A DNA stretch of 64,000 nt from Bacteroidota bacterium. Lineage in GTDB: Bacteria > Bacteroidota > Bacteroidia > Chitinophagales > Chitinophagaceae. The position numbers and the translations under genes were made by a program. The stretch is from contig JAFDYD010000001.1 of assembly GCA_018267615.1 (NCBI GenBank), positions 119,098-183,097 of the forward strand, written 5' to 3'. How positions within the stretch are numbered: the stretch's first letter is position 1; every line of letters starts with the position of its first letter. Shown here piece after piece: positions 63,958-64,000 of the stretch. The notes below the pieces were generated by a model, which was not told the DNA's origin, did not search any database, and worked only from the letters and a program-made list of their open reading frames with translations.

Positions 63958-64000
63958 ACTTCTGATTTGAATGATAAAGATGAACTTCTGATTTGAGTGA
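63955..64000. repeat. Direct repeat at the right edge
   Basis: Copies 63955-63974 and 63981-64000 match at 19 of 20 positions (TGAACTTCTGATTTGA, then aTGA or gTGA). The first copy contains the nadB stop codon TGA. It may be the left part of another stop-adjacent repeat cut by the window edge. Confidence 0.75.

Overview
The window looks like a chromosomal segment of a member of the Bacteroidota, most likely the Chitinophagaceae or a close relative. This is inferred from gene content and style: a gliding-type ABC ATPase (GldA-like), the long Bacteroidota form of IspG, Bat-type VWA/TPR proteins, TonB-dependent and CarboxypepD_reg-like outer membrane proteins, ECF sigma/anti-sigma pairs, many lipoproteins, and promoters of the TAnnTTTG type. 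No rRNA, tRNA, CRISPR array, phage or insertion sequence was recognised.

Layout. 1-9.4 kb, all minus strand: partial FUSC-like membrane protein, nth, a small protein, a DivIC/FtsB-like protein, eno, gldA, then a likely carbohydrate operon (sugar isomerase, GH130 lipoprotein, MHS-type transporter, small membrane protein). 9.5-18.1 kb: acs, an L,D-transpeptidase, an ECF sigma/anti-sigma/outer membrane protein operon, kbl, ridA, a degenerate 3-hydroxyacyl-CoA dehydrogenase and tsaB. 18.1-32.5 kb: a Cys-less ArsR regulator next to a persulfide-dioxygenase/rhodanese fusion, two tandem LpxL-like acyltransferases, a kinase-RapZ fusion, a GH63-like glucosidase, an amidase, a DUF72 protein, an Fpg/Nei glycosylase, a cupin and a large outer membrane protein. 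33.0-36.9 kb: a fused acyl-CoA mutase (IcmF type). 37-42 kb: FAH hydrolase, amidohydrolase and SDR, as in the non-phosphorylated L-fucose/L-rhamnose route, followed by a GH65 enzyme. 42.5-50.9 kb: two vanadium-haloperoxidase/PAP2-type lipoproteins, outer membrane proteins, a DoxX-like protein and a TonB receptor. 51-64 kb: trehalase, class D beta-lactamase, batB/batC, ispG, an Omp85-type barrel, galK/galM, a lipoprotein and nadB.

Two features stand out and are not explained by the genes. First, the IcmF gene carries an in-frame DUF559 (Vsr-like) endonuclease domain plus three short G/C-rich palindromic elements, all placed in interdomain linkers; a fourth, related palindrome sits at the start of a nearby amidohydrolase gene. 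This resembles a protein-tolerated mobile element. Second, about 17 intergenic positions hold long inverted repeats. In most of them the arms are built from degenerate tandem units of a fixed period (7, 8 or 9 bp, depending on the family). Most begin within a few bases of a stop codon or overlap it. One is a 76-bp perfect palindrome without a spacer. Several unrelated word families share this same architecture, which suggests one common mechanism of formation or upkeep.

All product calls rest on motifs read by eye; no database search was run.
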